From: Gammaproteobacteria bacterium
GTDB lineage: Bacteria; Pseudomonadota; Gammaproteobacteria; Xanthomonadales; SZUA-36
Length of the DNA stretch: 64,000 nt
Reading direction: 5' to 3'
Assembly (NCBI GenBank): GCA_030426265.1
Contig: JAUHYP010000003.1
Location: 111,254 to 175,253, forward strand
In this document: positions 28,850 through 37,522 of the stretch, in pieces
Position numbering within the stretch: position 1 is the stretch's first letter
How the letters are laid out: each line of letters opens with the position of its first letter
Position numbers and translations under genes: made by a program
Notes under the pieces: model-generated
What the model saw: only the letters and a program-made list of their open reading frames with translations
Told to the model about the DNA's origin: nothing
The model's database searches: none

Positions 28850-29864
28850 AGAGCTGCTCGGCACCGGTTTCAACCTGGCCTGGCCCTGGCTGCTGGCGCT
28901 GGCGCCCTTGCCATGGATTCTCCGGCGCCTCCTTCCCGAGCGCGAAGGCGGCGGCCAGGAGGCCCTGCGCGTCCCCTGGTATGCCGAGGTCACCGGCGGC
29001 GCCGCCGGCGGTTTGCGGCGCCCGGCCCTGGCGGCCGTGGCGACGCTCGCCTGGCTGTTGCTCGTCGCCGCCGCCGCCCGTCCCCAGTGGGTGGGCGAGA
29101 TCCGGGACCTGCCCGTCACCGGTCGCGACCTGCTGCTCGCCGTGGACATCTCCGGCAGCATGGACACCCAGGACATGGCCTGGCAGAACCGGGCCGTGAA
29201 CCGCCTGGTCGTGGTCAAGGCCGTGGCCGGAGACTTCATCGAGCGCCGGCGCGGCGACCGTGTCGGGCTGATCCTGTTCGGCAGCCGGGCGTATCTCCAG
29301 ACGCCGCTGACCTTCGACACCGAAACCACGGCGACCCTGCTGGACGAATCGGAAATCGGCCTTGCCGGGCGCGAAACCGCCATCGGCGACGCCATCGGGC
29401 TGGCGGTCAAACGCCTGCGCGAGGACGCGGCTTCGGACCGGGTGCTGATCCTGCTCACCGATGGCGCCAACACCTCGGGCGAAGTGCAGCCGCTGCAGGC
29501 CGCCGAGTTCGCGGCGCGCGAGGGGCTCACCGTCTACACGGTCGGCGTGGGCGCCGATCGCATGGAGGTGCAGGACTTCTTCGGATCGCGGGTGGTGAAC
29601 CCGTCCGCCGACCTGGACGAGGACACGCTGCGCACCATCGCCGAGCGCACGGGCGGGCGCTACTTCCGCGCCCGCGACGCCGAGGACCTCGCCCAGATCT
29701 ACGAGATCCTCGATGAACTCGAGCCGGTGGAAAGCGACGTGGAGATCATTCGGCCCGTGAGCGAGCTGTTTCACTGGCCGCTTGGCCTGGCCTTCGTCCT
29801 GGCGGTGATCGCGGCCCTGCTGGCGTTGCGCCCGGCCGGCGTTCGCCGGGAGGCGCTGGCGTGA
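28842..29864 (+). CDS. VWA-domain membrane protein, BatA-like
   Basis: A 340-residue protein with two N-terminal hydrophobic segments (near 12-29 and 62-80), a von Willebrand A domain with an intact MIDAS motif DISGS (102-106) and LLTDGANTSGE, and a C-terminal membrane helix after FHWPLGLAF. This is the BatA arrangement: a metal-binding VWA domain held at the inner membrane, expected to contact the MoxR ATPase or other Bat proteins. The ATG at 28842 overlaps the previous gene. Confidence 0.9.
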   Translation: MGEELLGTGFNLAWPWLLALAPLPWILRRLLPEREGGGQEALRVPWYAEVTGGAAGGLRRPALAAVATLAWLLLVAAAARPQWVGEIRDLPVTGRDLLLAVDISGSMDTQDMAWQNRAVNRLVVVKAVAGDFIERRRGDRVGLILFGSRAYLQTPLTFDTETTATLLDESEIGLAGRETAIGDAIGLAVKRLREDAASDRVLILLTDGANTSGEVQPLQAAEFAAREGLTVYTVGVGADRMEVQDFFGSRVVNPSADLDEDTLRTIAERTGGRYFRARDAEDLAQIYEILDELEPVESDVEIIRPVSELFHWPLGLAFVLAVIAALLALRPAGVRREALA

Positions 29865-29904
29865 TCGCCATGGCGTTCCACTGCCGTCGGCGGGGGTGTC
29901 CGTG

Positions 29905-31590
29905 ATGGATGTCCTGACCCTGCATTTCATCCGCCCGCTGTGGTTGCTGGCCCTGCCCCTGGCGGTGCTGCTGCCCTGGCTGTGGCGGCGCCTGCGCCGG
30001 CCTTCCGGCGACTGGGAGCGGATCTGTGATCCCCACCTGCTCCGCTGGCTCAGCGTCGGCGCGGCCGCCACGCGACCCGGCCGGGCAGGCGGCTGGCTGG
30101 CCGGCCTGGCCATCGCCGTGGCCGGCGTGTCCCTGTCCGGGCCGAGTTGGCAGCGGCTTCCGGACCTGAGCTACTCCGCCCAGGATGCCCGCGTCATCGT
30201 CCTGGACCTGTCCCTGTCGATGCTGGCCGAGGACCTGCGGCCGAACCGGCTCACGCGGGTTCGCTACCGGCTCTCCGACCTGCTGCAGGAAACCGGTGAG
30301 GGCCAGATCGGCCTGGTGAGCTTTGCCGGGGACGCCTACGTCGTGTCGCCACTCACCAGCGACACCAACACCATCGCGAACATGCTGCCGGCCCTCCGGC
30401 CCGACGTGGTCCCGGTGGCCGGCAGTCGTGCCGACCGCGGCCTGGAACTGGCGGCCGAACTCCTCCGCCGGGCGGGCCTGGGTGGCGGCGAGATCCTGCT
30501 GGTCACCGACGAGGCCATGCCGGAGGACGCGGCCCTGGCCGCCGATCTGCGCGCCGAGGGCATCGTGACCTCCGTGCTCGCCGTCGGCACGTCTGGGGGC
30601 GCGCCCATCCCCAGCGGCGCCGGCTTCGTCAGCGACGCGCAGGGCAACGTGGTCATCGCCCGCGTCGATTTCGATTCCCTGCGCGCCGTGGCCGAGGCCG
30701 GCGGCGGCCGGGTGACCGTGCTCGACTCCGGCAGCGATCCGGCGGCGCCCTGGCGGGGCCGCGGAAGCACGGACTTCGCCCTGCGCGACGACAGCCCGGG
30801 TGACCGCTGGCAGGACATGGGCCCCTGGCTGTTGCTGGTCCTGCTGCCGCTGGTCGCGGTGGGGTTCCGTCGCGGATTGCTGTTCTGCCTGGCCCTGGGC
30901 CTCGCCCCGGCGCTGGTGGCGCCGACCCCGGCGCAGGCCGGCTTCTGGGAGGACCTCTGGCAGCGACGCGACCAGCAGGCCCAGCAGGCACTGGATGACG
31001 AACGCCCCGGCGATGCGGCCACGCTGGCCCGGGACCCGGCCATCGCCGGTGAGGCCTGGTACCGTCACGGCGATTACGCCCGGGCCGCGAATTCGTGGAC
31101 GGACGGGGATGGCCCTGACGCGCACTACAACCGCGGCAACGCGCTGGCCCTGGCGGGCGAACTGGATGCGGCCATTGCCGCCTACGACGAAGCGCTGGCC
31201 CGGAACCCCGACATGGAGGACGCCCTCTACAACCGCGCCCTGGTCGAGCAGCTCAAGCAGCAACAGGAGCAGCAGGAATCCGAGGGGGAGGGTGAGCAAC
31301 CCGAAGGCGAGCCGCAGGAATCCGACCAGGAAGGCGAGCAGGGGGAGCAGCAGCCCCAGGACGGCGAGCAGGAGGGCGAGGGCGAGCCGCAGGAACAGCA
31401 GGAAGGCGAAGGCCAGCAGGGCGAGCCGCGCGAGGAGGAACTCGCCCAGGCCTGGAGCGAGGAAGACGCACAGGCCATGGAACAGTGGTTGCGGCGCATC
31501 CCGGACGATCCGGGCGGCCTGCTGCGGCGCAAGTTCCGCAACGAACACCAGCGGCGCGGTGCGCCCCCGGACGAGAAGCAGACATGGTAA
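29905..31590 (+). CDS. VWA plus TPR protein (BatB-BatC fusion)
   Basis: A 561-residue fusion. Residues 1-335 are BatB-like: two N-terminal membrane helices, a VWA domain with DLSLS (101-105) and a further helix near 300-320. After a second hydrophobic stretch come TPR-like repeats (HYNRGNALALAGELDAAIAAYDEALARNPDMEDALYNRAL), then a Glu/Gln/Gly-rich linker and the conserved BatC end WSEEDAQAMEQWLRRIPDDP. In many genomes batB and batC are separate genes. A GTG nine bases upstream (29896) is an alternative start. The stop overlaps batD. Confidence 0.9.
   Translation: MDVLTLHFIRPLWLLALPLAVLLPWLWRRLRRPSGDWERICDPHLLRWLSVGAAATRPGRAGGWLAGLAIAVAGVSLSGPSWQRLPDLSYSAQDARVIVLDLSLSMLAEDLRPNRLTRVRYRLSDLLQETGEGQIGLVSFAGDAYVVSPLTSDTNTIANMLPALRPDVVPVAGSRADRGLELAAELLRRAGLGGGEILLVTDEAMPEDAALAADLRAEGIVTSVLAVGTSGGAPIPSGAGFVSDAQGNVVIARVDFDSLRAVAEAGGGRVTVLDSGSDPAAPWRGRGSTDFALRDDSPGDRWQDMGPWLLLVLLPLVAVGFRRGLLFCLALGLAPALVAPTPAQAGFWEDLWQRRDQQAQQALDDERPGDAATLARDPAIAGEAWYRHGDYARAANSWTDGDGPDAHYNRGNALALAGELDAAIAAYDEALARNPDMEDALYNRALVEQLKQQQEQQESEGEGEQPEGEPQESDQEGEQGEQQPQDGEQEGEGEPQEQQEGEGQQGEPREEELAQAWSEEDAQAMEQWLRRIPDDPGGLLRRKFRNEHQRRGAPPDEKQTW
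31258..31440 (+). repeat. Gln/Glu-rich low-complexity coding repeat
   Basis: CAGCAG, GAGGGCGAG and GAGCCGCAGGAA-like units recur irregularly inside the BatB-BatC gene and encode a run of about 60 Glu, Gln and Gly residues with few others. Confidence 0.8.
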
Positions 31591-33302
31591 CGACGATTCG
31601 ACCCCCGCGCGGCGGCCGCGCGGCTTTCCTGGGTGGCCTCCTGGCGCTGTTCGCCTTCGCCGTGGCGCAGGCGGCCGAGGTCACGGCCGAGCTCGACCGG
31701 GAGCGCGCCACCGTGGGCGAGACCGTCACCCTGGTGCTGCAGACCGACGACCCCCAGCAGAGCCTGGACACCGACCTCGATCGCCTTGCCACCGATTTCC
31801 ACGTTGTCGACCAGCGCTCCGAGACCCAGATGTCCATCGTGAACGGACGCCAGTCCGCCATGGTGCGCCTGCTCGTGACCCTGGAGCCCAAGCGCAGCGG
31901 CCGCATCACCATTCCGGCCCTGTCCTTCCGCGGCGGCAGCGTCACGCAGCCGATCGCCCTTCAGGTGGACCCGGCCCCGGAACTGGCGCCCGGTGAACTG
32001 CCGCCGGTGTTCATCGAGGTGGAAGTGGACCCGCAGGAAGGGCCGTACTGGGTGCACGCGCAGCTGTCCCTCAAGGTGCGCATCTTCTACCAGCAGAACC
32101 TGACCGAGGCGGCCATCAATCCGCCGGCCCCGGACCAGGCCTCGGTGCGACTGCTGGACGAGGTGCCCTACCAGGCCGACCGCAACGGCGAACGCTACCG
32201 GGTGCTGGAACGGCGCTATGCAATTTTCCCCGAGCGGTCCGGCGAACTGTCCATCCCGCCCCTGCAACTCACCGGCCGCCTGATCGAGCGGCCCGCGGAC
32301 CGGCTGTGGCAGCCGTCCGTGCGCGGCCGCCGGGTGCGGATCGAGAGCGAACCGCTGGTGCTGGAGATTCTTCCCCGCCCGCCCGAGTTCACCGGAGACC
32401 AGTGGCTGCCGGCCCGGCAGGTGGACCTGGCGCAGGCGATCACCGATGGCGATTCGGTCACGGTGGGCGAACCGGTCACGCGCACGGTCATCCTCGATGC
32501 GATCGGCCTGGAAGAGCACATGCTGGAAGAGCCGGCCTGGCCCGATTTTCCCGGTGCGCGAATCTATCCGGACCAGCCGCAGGGCATCAGCCGGGATGAC
32601 GGCCAGTGGGTGCTGGGCCATCGCGAGTACCGCTATGCCGTGGTGCCCGAACAGCCGGGCGAGCTGGTGCTGCCGGAGATCCGCCTGCCCTGGTGGGACA
32701 CCGTCAACAACGTTCAGCGGGTGGCCGTACTGCCCGAGCACCGGGTCACGGTGCTGCCGTCCGCGGTGGTCACGCCGCCGGCCGTCGAGGAGGCCGGGGC
32801 GCTCGTGGCCGGGTCCGACGCGATCGGCGACACGGCCTTCGGCGAAGCGCGCCCCTGGCAATGGCTCAGCGCGGCACTGGCGGTGTTGTGGCTGGTGACG
32901 CTGGTGTTGTGGTGGCGGGGCCGCACGAAGTCGCCGCCGGCGCCCTCGGGTCCGTCCGTCGGCCGGGTGGATGAGGACGCCCTGCTGGCCACCCTGCGCC
33001 GCGCCTGTGAACGGGGCGATGCGCGGGAGGCCCATGTGAACCTGGGTCGCTGGCTGCGCCGCTTCGGGCCGTCCGTGGCGGGTGGCAGCCTGGTGGCGCT
33101 GGCGCGATTGGCGGGAGACGATGCCCTCTCACTGGAAATCCGTCGCCTGGACGCCGCCGCCTGGGGACAGGCGGAAGGTTCGGGTGGTTCCTGGAAAGGA
33201 TTGGGTTTGTGGAAGGCCTTCGAGGCCTGGCGCAAGTCCGGCGGGTCACGCCGGGGCGCCGGGCCGGCCGATGAGCTGGACCTGTACGCCGCATCCCGCT
33301 GA
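31584..33302 (+). CDS. batD: BatD-like oxygen-tolerance protein
   Basis: A 572-residue exported membrane protein. A signal peptide (about residues 1-26) is followed by repeated immunoglobulin-like beta domains (VTAELDRERATVGETVTLVL near the start) and the family-like segment PFLRVHF-equivalent VDPQEGPYWVHAQLSLKVRI; one membrane helix lies near 427-445, with a cytoplasmic C-terminal domain. BatD closes the Bat operon here. The ATG overlaps the preceding stop (ATGGTAA). The operon converges with the SPOR gene, 71 nt away. Confidence 0.88.
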   Translation: MVTTIRPPRGGRAAFLGGLLALFAFAVAQAAEVTAELDRERATVGETVTLVLQTDDPQQSLDTDLDRLATDFHVVDQRSETQMSIVNGRQSAMVRLLVTLEPKRSGRITIPALSFRGGSVTQPIALQVDPAPELAPGELPPVFIEVEVDPQEGPYWVHAQLSLKVRIFYQQNLTEAAINPPAPDQASVRLLDEVPYQADRNGERYRVLERRYAIFPERSGELSIPPLQLTGRLIERPADRLWQPSVRGRRVRIESEPLVLEILPRPPEFTGDQWLPARQVDLAQAITDGDSVTVGEPVTRTVILDAIGLEEHMLEEPAWPDFPGARIYPDQPQGISRDDGQWVLGHREYRYAVVPEQPGELVLPEIRLPWWDTVNNVQRVAVLPEHRVTVLPSAVVTPPAVEEAGALVAGSDAIGDTAFGEARPWQWLSAALAVLWLVTLVLWWRGRTKSPPAPSGPSVGRVDEDALLATLRRACERGDAREAHVNLGRWLRRFGPSVAGGSLVALARLAGDDALSLEIRRLDAAAWGQAEGSGGSWKGLGLWKAFEAWRKSGGSRRGAGPADELDLYAASR

Positions 33303-33373
33303 CCGACCGGTTGATGGGGCTGCCCGCTGCGGGCTGAACCTGCCTGGACCGCGTCGTGCGGTGGGTGGGGCGA

Positions 33374-33934
33374 TCAGCCGCTGACTTTCAGCACCAGGAC
33401 GTCGATGCCGTTGTCCTGAAGGCGACGGCGCAACTGGTCAGCCTCGCGGACTCCCTGTACCGGCCCGAGTCGCACCCGGTGCCAGGTTTCGCCGTTGACT
33501 GTCACGGGCTGCACGTTGGCGACGGTGCCGAGCAGCGTCAGTCGCGCTTTCATCTGGTCGGCGTCGGCGGCGTTGCGGAAGGAACCCGCCTGCAGGATGA
33601 AGGCTTCGCCCGCAGCGGCCTCGGTGGCGGCATTCGCCGGCTGGTCCGGCGCGGCCTGGTCCGAGAGTTCCCGTTCCGGCACGACCACCTCCATTTCCGG
33701 CAGCACCGTGAAGAAGTCGTAGCGTGAGTCCTTGGTGGCCGGGGTCTCGTCGAGCAGTTCCGGTTCGCCGCGCGCCGTCGCCGGCCGGGCCGGTTCAGCC
33801 ACCGGTTCGGCGCCCTGGGGAATGAAGCCCTTCGTGAACAGGAAAGCGGCCACACCCAGGCCGATCACCAGGCCGGCGACGAACCAGCCCAGCGGGTTTC
33901 CGCCCCCGCTCTTGCGTTTGCCCCGGGTCGCCAC
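33374..33934 (-). CDS. SPOR-domain inner-membrane protein (FtsN-like)
   Basis: A 186-residue bitopic protein: a basic cytoplasmic N-terminus (MATRGKRKSGGGNPLG), one membrane helix (about 16-34), a Pro/Ala/Glu-rich linker and a C-terminal SPOR domain (EAFILQAGSFRNAADADQMK to the end), which binds stem-peptide-free glycan at the septum. Position directly after argS is shared with other gammaproteobacteria, where the gene is annotated as a SPOR or FtsN-like protein. It starts next to the argS stop and is probably co-transcribed. Confidence 0.9.
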   Translation of the reverse strand: MATRGKRKSGGGNPLGWFVAGLVIGLGVAAFLFTKGFIPQGAEPVAEPARPATARGEPELLDETPATKDSRYDFFTVLPEMEVVVPERELSDQAAPDQPANAATEAAAGEAFILQAGSFRNAADADQMKARLTLLGTVANVQPVTVNGETWHRVRLGPVQGVREADQLRRRLQDNGIDVLVLKVSG

Positions 33935-35722
33935 TTACATCTCCTCCGGAGCGGAAATGCCCAGCAGGCCCAGGCCGTTCACCAGCACGATGCGCGTGGC
34001 CTCGACCAGGTTGAGCCGGGCGTTGCGGAGGTTCTCGTCTTCGACCAGGAACTGGTGGGCGTTGTAGTAGCCGTGGAAATCGGTGGCCACTTCGCCGAGG
34101 TAATGCGCCAGGAGGTGGGGCGCCCGCAGCCGGGCCGCTGATTCGATCACTTCCGGGTAGCGCCCGACGGCGCGCAGCAGGGCGAGTTCGCGGTCCTCTT
34201 TCAGCAGGTCCAGCGCGGCTTCGCCGATGGGGGCATTCCAGGTCAGGTCCATGCCCTCGAGGTTGCGGAACACGCTGCAGATGCGCGCGTGGGCGTACTG
34301 CACGTAGTAGACCGGGTTCTCGTTGCTGCGTGACTTGGCGAGGTCGAGGTCGAAGTCCAGGTGCTGCTCGTGCGAGCGCATCACGTAGAAGAAGCGCGCG
34401 GCGTCGGAGCCCACTTCCTCGCGCAGTTCGCGCAGGGTGATGAACTGTCCCGAGCGCGTGGACATCTGGACTTTCTTGCCTTCGCGGTAGAGCACGGCGA
34501 ACTGCACCAGGAGGATTTCCAGGCGCTCCGGATCTTCGCCCAGGCCCAGGGCGGCCGCCTTGAGGCGGGCGATGTAACCGTGGTGGTCGGCGCCGAACAC
34601 GTACAGGGCGTTGCCGAAGCCGCGCTCCAGCTTGTTCAGGAAGTAGGCGATGTCCGAGGCGAAGTAGGTGGCCCGCCCGTTCTCGCGCACCACCACGCGG
34701 TCCTTCTCGTCGCCCAGGGCCGAGGCGCGGAACCAGGTGGCGCCGTCCTTTTCGTAGAGGTGCCCGTTCTCGCGCAGCCGTTCCACGGCATGCTCGATGG
34801 CGCCGCTCTCCTCCAGCCCGGCTTCCGAGAACCACTCGTCGAACACCACGCCGAACTCTTCCAGGTCGTTCTGGATGTCGGCGAGGATGCTGTCGAGCGC
34901 GGCATCGAAAAACACCCGGTAGCCCTTCTTGCCCAGCAACTCGCCCGCCCGCTCGATCAGCGCGTCCACGTGCTTCTCGCTGTCGCCGCCCTGGCTTTCG
35001 TCCGGCGGCAGGCCATTGGCCACGTCGAAGCCGGTGAACCGCCACTTGTCGCCGGCCTCGCTGCGCACGGCCCGGGCGATGTCGAAGATGTACTCGCCCT
35101 GGTAGCCGTTGTCCGGGAAGCGCACTTTCTCGCCGCACAGTTCCAGGTACCGCAGCCAGGTGCTCACCGCGAGGATGTCCATCTGGCGGCCGTTGTCGTT
35201 GACGTAGTACTCGCGCTGAACGTCGTACCCGGCGGCCTGCAGGATGCCCGACAGGCTGGCCCCGTAGGCGGCGCCGCGCCCGTGACCCACGTGCAGTGGG
35301 CCGGTCGGGTTGGCTGAAACGTATTCCACGGTCACGCGGCGGCTGGCATCCACCGGTTCGCGGCCGTAGTTCTCCTTCTGCTTGAGCGCGTCCTTGACCA
35401 CGCTGGTGTGGGCGAGGTGAGTCAGGAAGAAATTGATGAAGCCCGGGCCGGCGATCTCGGTGGCCTTCACCTGCCGTGAGGGGGGCAGGCGGTCGATGAT
35501 GTCCGCCGCCAGCTCGCGCGGCGGCCGGCCGGCGACCTTGGCGAGCACGAGGGCCAGGTTCGAGGCGTAGTCCCCATGCTCCACGGAACGGGTCCGCTCG
35601 AGCTGGGGGTGGAGGTCCGTGTCCTTCGGCACGATGCCGTCACGCTTCAGGTGCAGCAGGGCCTGGATCAGGAGTTCTTCGATGTGCTTCTTCAAGGGGG
35701 TCGACCTGGGGTGGGGCGTCAA
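33935..35722 (-). CDS. argS: Arginyl-tRNA synthetase
   Basis: A class I synthetase of about 595 residues. An N-terminal Add-1 domain (HGDYASNLALVLAKVAGRPP) precedes the HIGH signature as PTGPLHVGHGRGAAYG, and the KMSKS loop appears as KKVQMSTRSGQFITL; the C-terminal anticodon-binding domain contains PVYYVQYAHARICSVFRN. The start is uncertain: TTG at 35722 opens the frame, while TTG at 35695 gives a more family-like MKKHIEELL N-terminus. Neither has a strong ribosome binding site. Confidence 0.95.
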   Translation of the reverse strand: MTPHPRSTPLKKHIEELLIQALLHLKRDGIVPKDTDLHPQLERTRSVEHGDYASNLALVLAKVAGRPPRELAADIIDRLPPSRQVKATEIAGPGFINFFLTHLAHTSVVKDALKQKENYGREPVDASRRVTVEYVSANPTGPLHVGHGRGAAYGASLSGILQAAGYDVQREYYVNDNGRQMDILAVSTWLRYLELCGEKVRFPDNGYQGEYIFDIARAVRSEAGDKWRFTGFDVANGLPPDESQGGDSEKHVDALIERAGELLGKKGYRVFFDAALDSILADIQNDLEEFGVVFDEWFSEAGLEESGAIEHAVERLRENGHLYEKDGATWFRASALGDEKDRVVVRENGRATYFASDIAYFLNKLERGFGNALYVFGADHHGYIARLKAAALGLGEDPERLEILLVQFAVLYREGKKVQMSTRSGQFITLRELREEVGSDAARFFYVMRSHEQHLDFDLDLAKSRSNENPVYYVQYAHARICSVFRNLEGMDLTWNAPIGEAALDLLKEDRELALLRAVGRYPEVIESAARLRAPHLLAHYLGEVATDFHGYYNAHQFLVEDENLRNARLNLVEATRIVLVNGLGLLGISAPEEM

Positions 35723-36130
35723 AGCGCCGTATTGTAAACCTTTGGAGGCCGCAATGGCCGGTCCTTTCGTCCCGGCGGGCGGTTCCGCGCGGTCGGGCGC
35801 CTCGAGGCCGGGACAAGGGTGTGGATAACTCTGTGAACAAGCGGGACAAGTGGCGGCCGGGGCGCACCGGGCGGCACGGGCTCCGCGCTTACACCACGAG
35901 CGGCCTCGAAATCAACCCACTGAATAACAAAGGCTTGCAGTAGGTTTGGAGAAGCGAAATTGCCAAAAAACGCCAAGGCCATGATTTTTTCTGCGTGCCC
36001 CGTCCTTGTGCATAATTCAGGTATCCCACGGGACTGATTCGGCCGGGCGGGGTGATAGAATCCGGGCGGAGCGGCGCCCGGCGGCGCCGTGACAGCGCAT
36101 GACAACGATAACAGGGGCGCTCCCAAACGC
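35723..36130. other. Intergenic region argS-dctM
   Basis: This 408-nt gap separates divergent genes. It contains a perfect DnaA-box sequence (TTATCCACA on the minus strand, 35820-35828), an AT-richer stretch at about 35890-36015 and the extended -10 before dctM. I see no gene in it and no DctQ reading frame. Confidence 0.6.
36053..36061 (+). promoter_or_regulatory. Extended -10 (TGATAGAAT) before dctM
   Basis: TGATAGAAT followed by CCGGG lies 70 nt before the dctM ATG and matches the element before priA (TGATAGAAT, then TCGGG). Confidence 0.45.
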
Positions 36131-37504
36131 ATGTCCGGCTTTCTGTCCTTGATGCTGTTCCTCGCCGTGGCCCTGGCCCTCATGGCGGGTTTTCCGGTGG
36201 CCTTCACCCTGGCCGGCGTCGCCCTGCTTTTTGCCGGTATCGGGGCCGCCACGGGCCACTTCGACCCGGTGTTCCTGGAGGCCTTCCCCAACCGGGTCTA
36301 CGGGATCATGACCAACGAGACGCTGATCGCCATCCCGGTGTTCGTGTTCATGGGGGTGATGCTGGAGCGCTCGAAGCTGGCCGAGGAACTGCTCCAGGCC
36401 CTGGCCCAGGTGATGCACCGCGTGCCGGGTGGCCTGGGCATCGCCGTGATGGCGGTGGGCGCCCTGATGGCGGCGAGCACCGGCATCGTCGGGGCCACCG
36501 TGGTGACCATGGGCCTGTTGTCGCTGCCGACCATGCTTCGCCACGGCTACCGCGACTCGGTGGCCACCGGCACCATCTGCGCGGCCGGCACCCTGGGTCA
36601 GATCATTCCGCCGTCCATCGTGCTCATCCTGCTGGCCGACGTGCTCGGCAACGCCTACCAGCAGGCCCAGCTGAGGATGGGCAGTTTCAGCCCGGAGACG
36701 GTGTCGGTGGGCGACCTGTTCGCCGGGGCGCTGCTGCCCGGCCTGGGGCTGGTGGTGCTGTACATGGCATGGCTCGCCGCCCTGGCCGTGTTTCGCCCCG
36801 CCGCGATGCCCGCGACGCGCCAGGATGGCCTCGAGCAGGTGTCCCTGCCGCGCCTGCTCGGCCTGATCGCCGGGCCCCTCTTCCTGATCGTCGCGGTATT
36901 GGGATCCATCCTGGGGGGCGTCGCCACGCCCACCGAGGCCGCGTCCGTGGGCGCCGTCGGGGCCATGCTGCTGGCGGCCGTGCGCCGAAACTTCGATCGG
37001 GAAACCCTGCGCGTGACCGTGCTCCAGTCGGCGAAGGTCAGCGCGATGGTGTTCATGATTCTCATCGGCGCCTCGCTGTTCAGCCTGGTGTTTCGGGGGC
37101 TGGGCGGTGACGAACACGTGGAGTCCCTGCTGCACGGCCTGCCGGGCGGCACCACGACCGCCCTGCTGGTGGTGATGGCGGCGCTGTTCCTGCTGGGCTT
37201 CGTACTCGACTTCATCGAGATCACCTACATCGTGGTGCCCGTGGTGGCGCCGGCCCTGCTGGCCCTGGGCGTGGACCCGGTGTGGCTGGGCGTGATGATC
37301 GCGGTGAACCTGCAGACCTCGTTCCTGACGCCCCCCTTCGGCTTCTCGCTGTTCTACCTGCGTGGCGTCACCCCGGACACCGTGCCCACGACCGCGCTGT
37401 ACCGCGGGGCGATTCCCTTCATCGGTATCCAGGTGCTGATGCTGGGGCTGCTGGCGCTGTGGCCGGCTGTGGCGACGTGGCTGCCGGAGCGTTTGTACGG
37501 ATAG
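36131..37504 (+). CDS. TRAP transporter large permease subunit (DctM type)
   Basis: A 457-residue membrane protein with about 12 hydrophobic helices. LMAGFPVAFTLAGVALLF at the N-terminus, GALMAASTGIVGATVVTMGLL, AAGTLGQIIPPSIVLILLAD and LQTSFLTPPFGFSLFYLRGV are DctM family signatures. It drives sodium-coupled uptake of small carboxylates captured by a DctP protein. The ATG at 36131 gives the normal N-terminus; a GTG at 36089 would add 14 charged residues. No small DctQ subunit is fused or adjacent. Confidence 0.9.
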   Translation: MSGFLSLMLFLAVALALMAGFPVAFTLAGVALLFAGIGAATGHFDPVFLEAFPNRVYGIMTNETLIAIPVFVFMGVMLERSKLAEELLQALAQVMHRVPGGLGIAVMAVGALMAASTGIVGATVVTMGLLSLPTMLRHGYRDSVATGTICAAGTLGQIIPPSIVLILLADVLGNAYQQAQLRMGSFSPETVSVGDLFAGALLPGLGLVVLYMAWLAALAVFRPAAMPATRQDGLEQVSLPRLLGLIAGPLFLIVAVLGSILGGVATPTEAASVGAVGAMLLAAVRRNFDRETLRVTVLQSAKVSAMVFMILIGASLFSLVFRGLGGDEHVESLLHGLPGGTTTALLVVMAALFLLGFVLDFIEITYIVVPVVAPALLALGVDPVWLGVMIAVNLQTSFLTPPFGFSLFYLRGVTPDTVPTTALYRGAIPFIGIQVLMLGLLALWPAVATWLPERLYG

Positions 37505-37522
37505 CCGCTCAGCGAATCGGGC

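Noticed and set aside
35723..36130. A replication origin
   Set aside because: Only one DnaA box is seen, and none of the usual origin neighbours (dnaA, dnaN, rpmH, gidA) are nearby.
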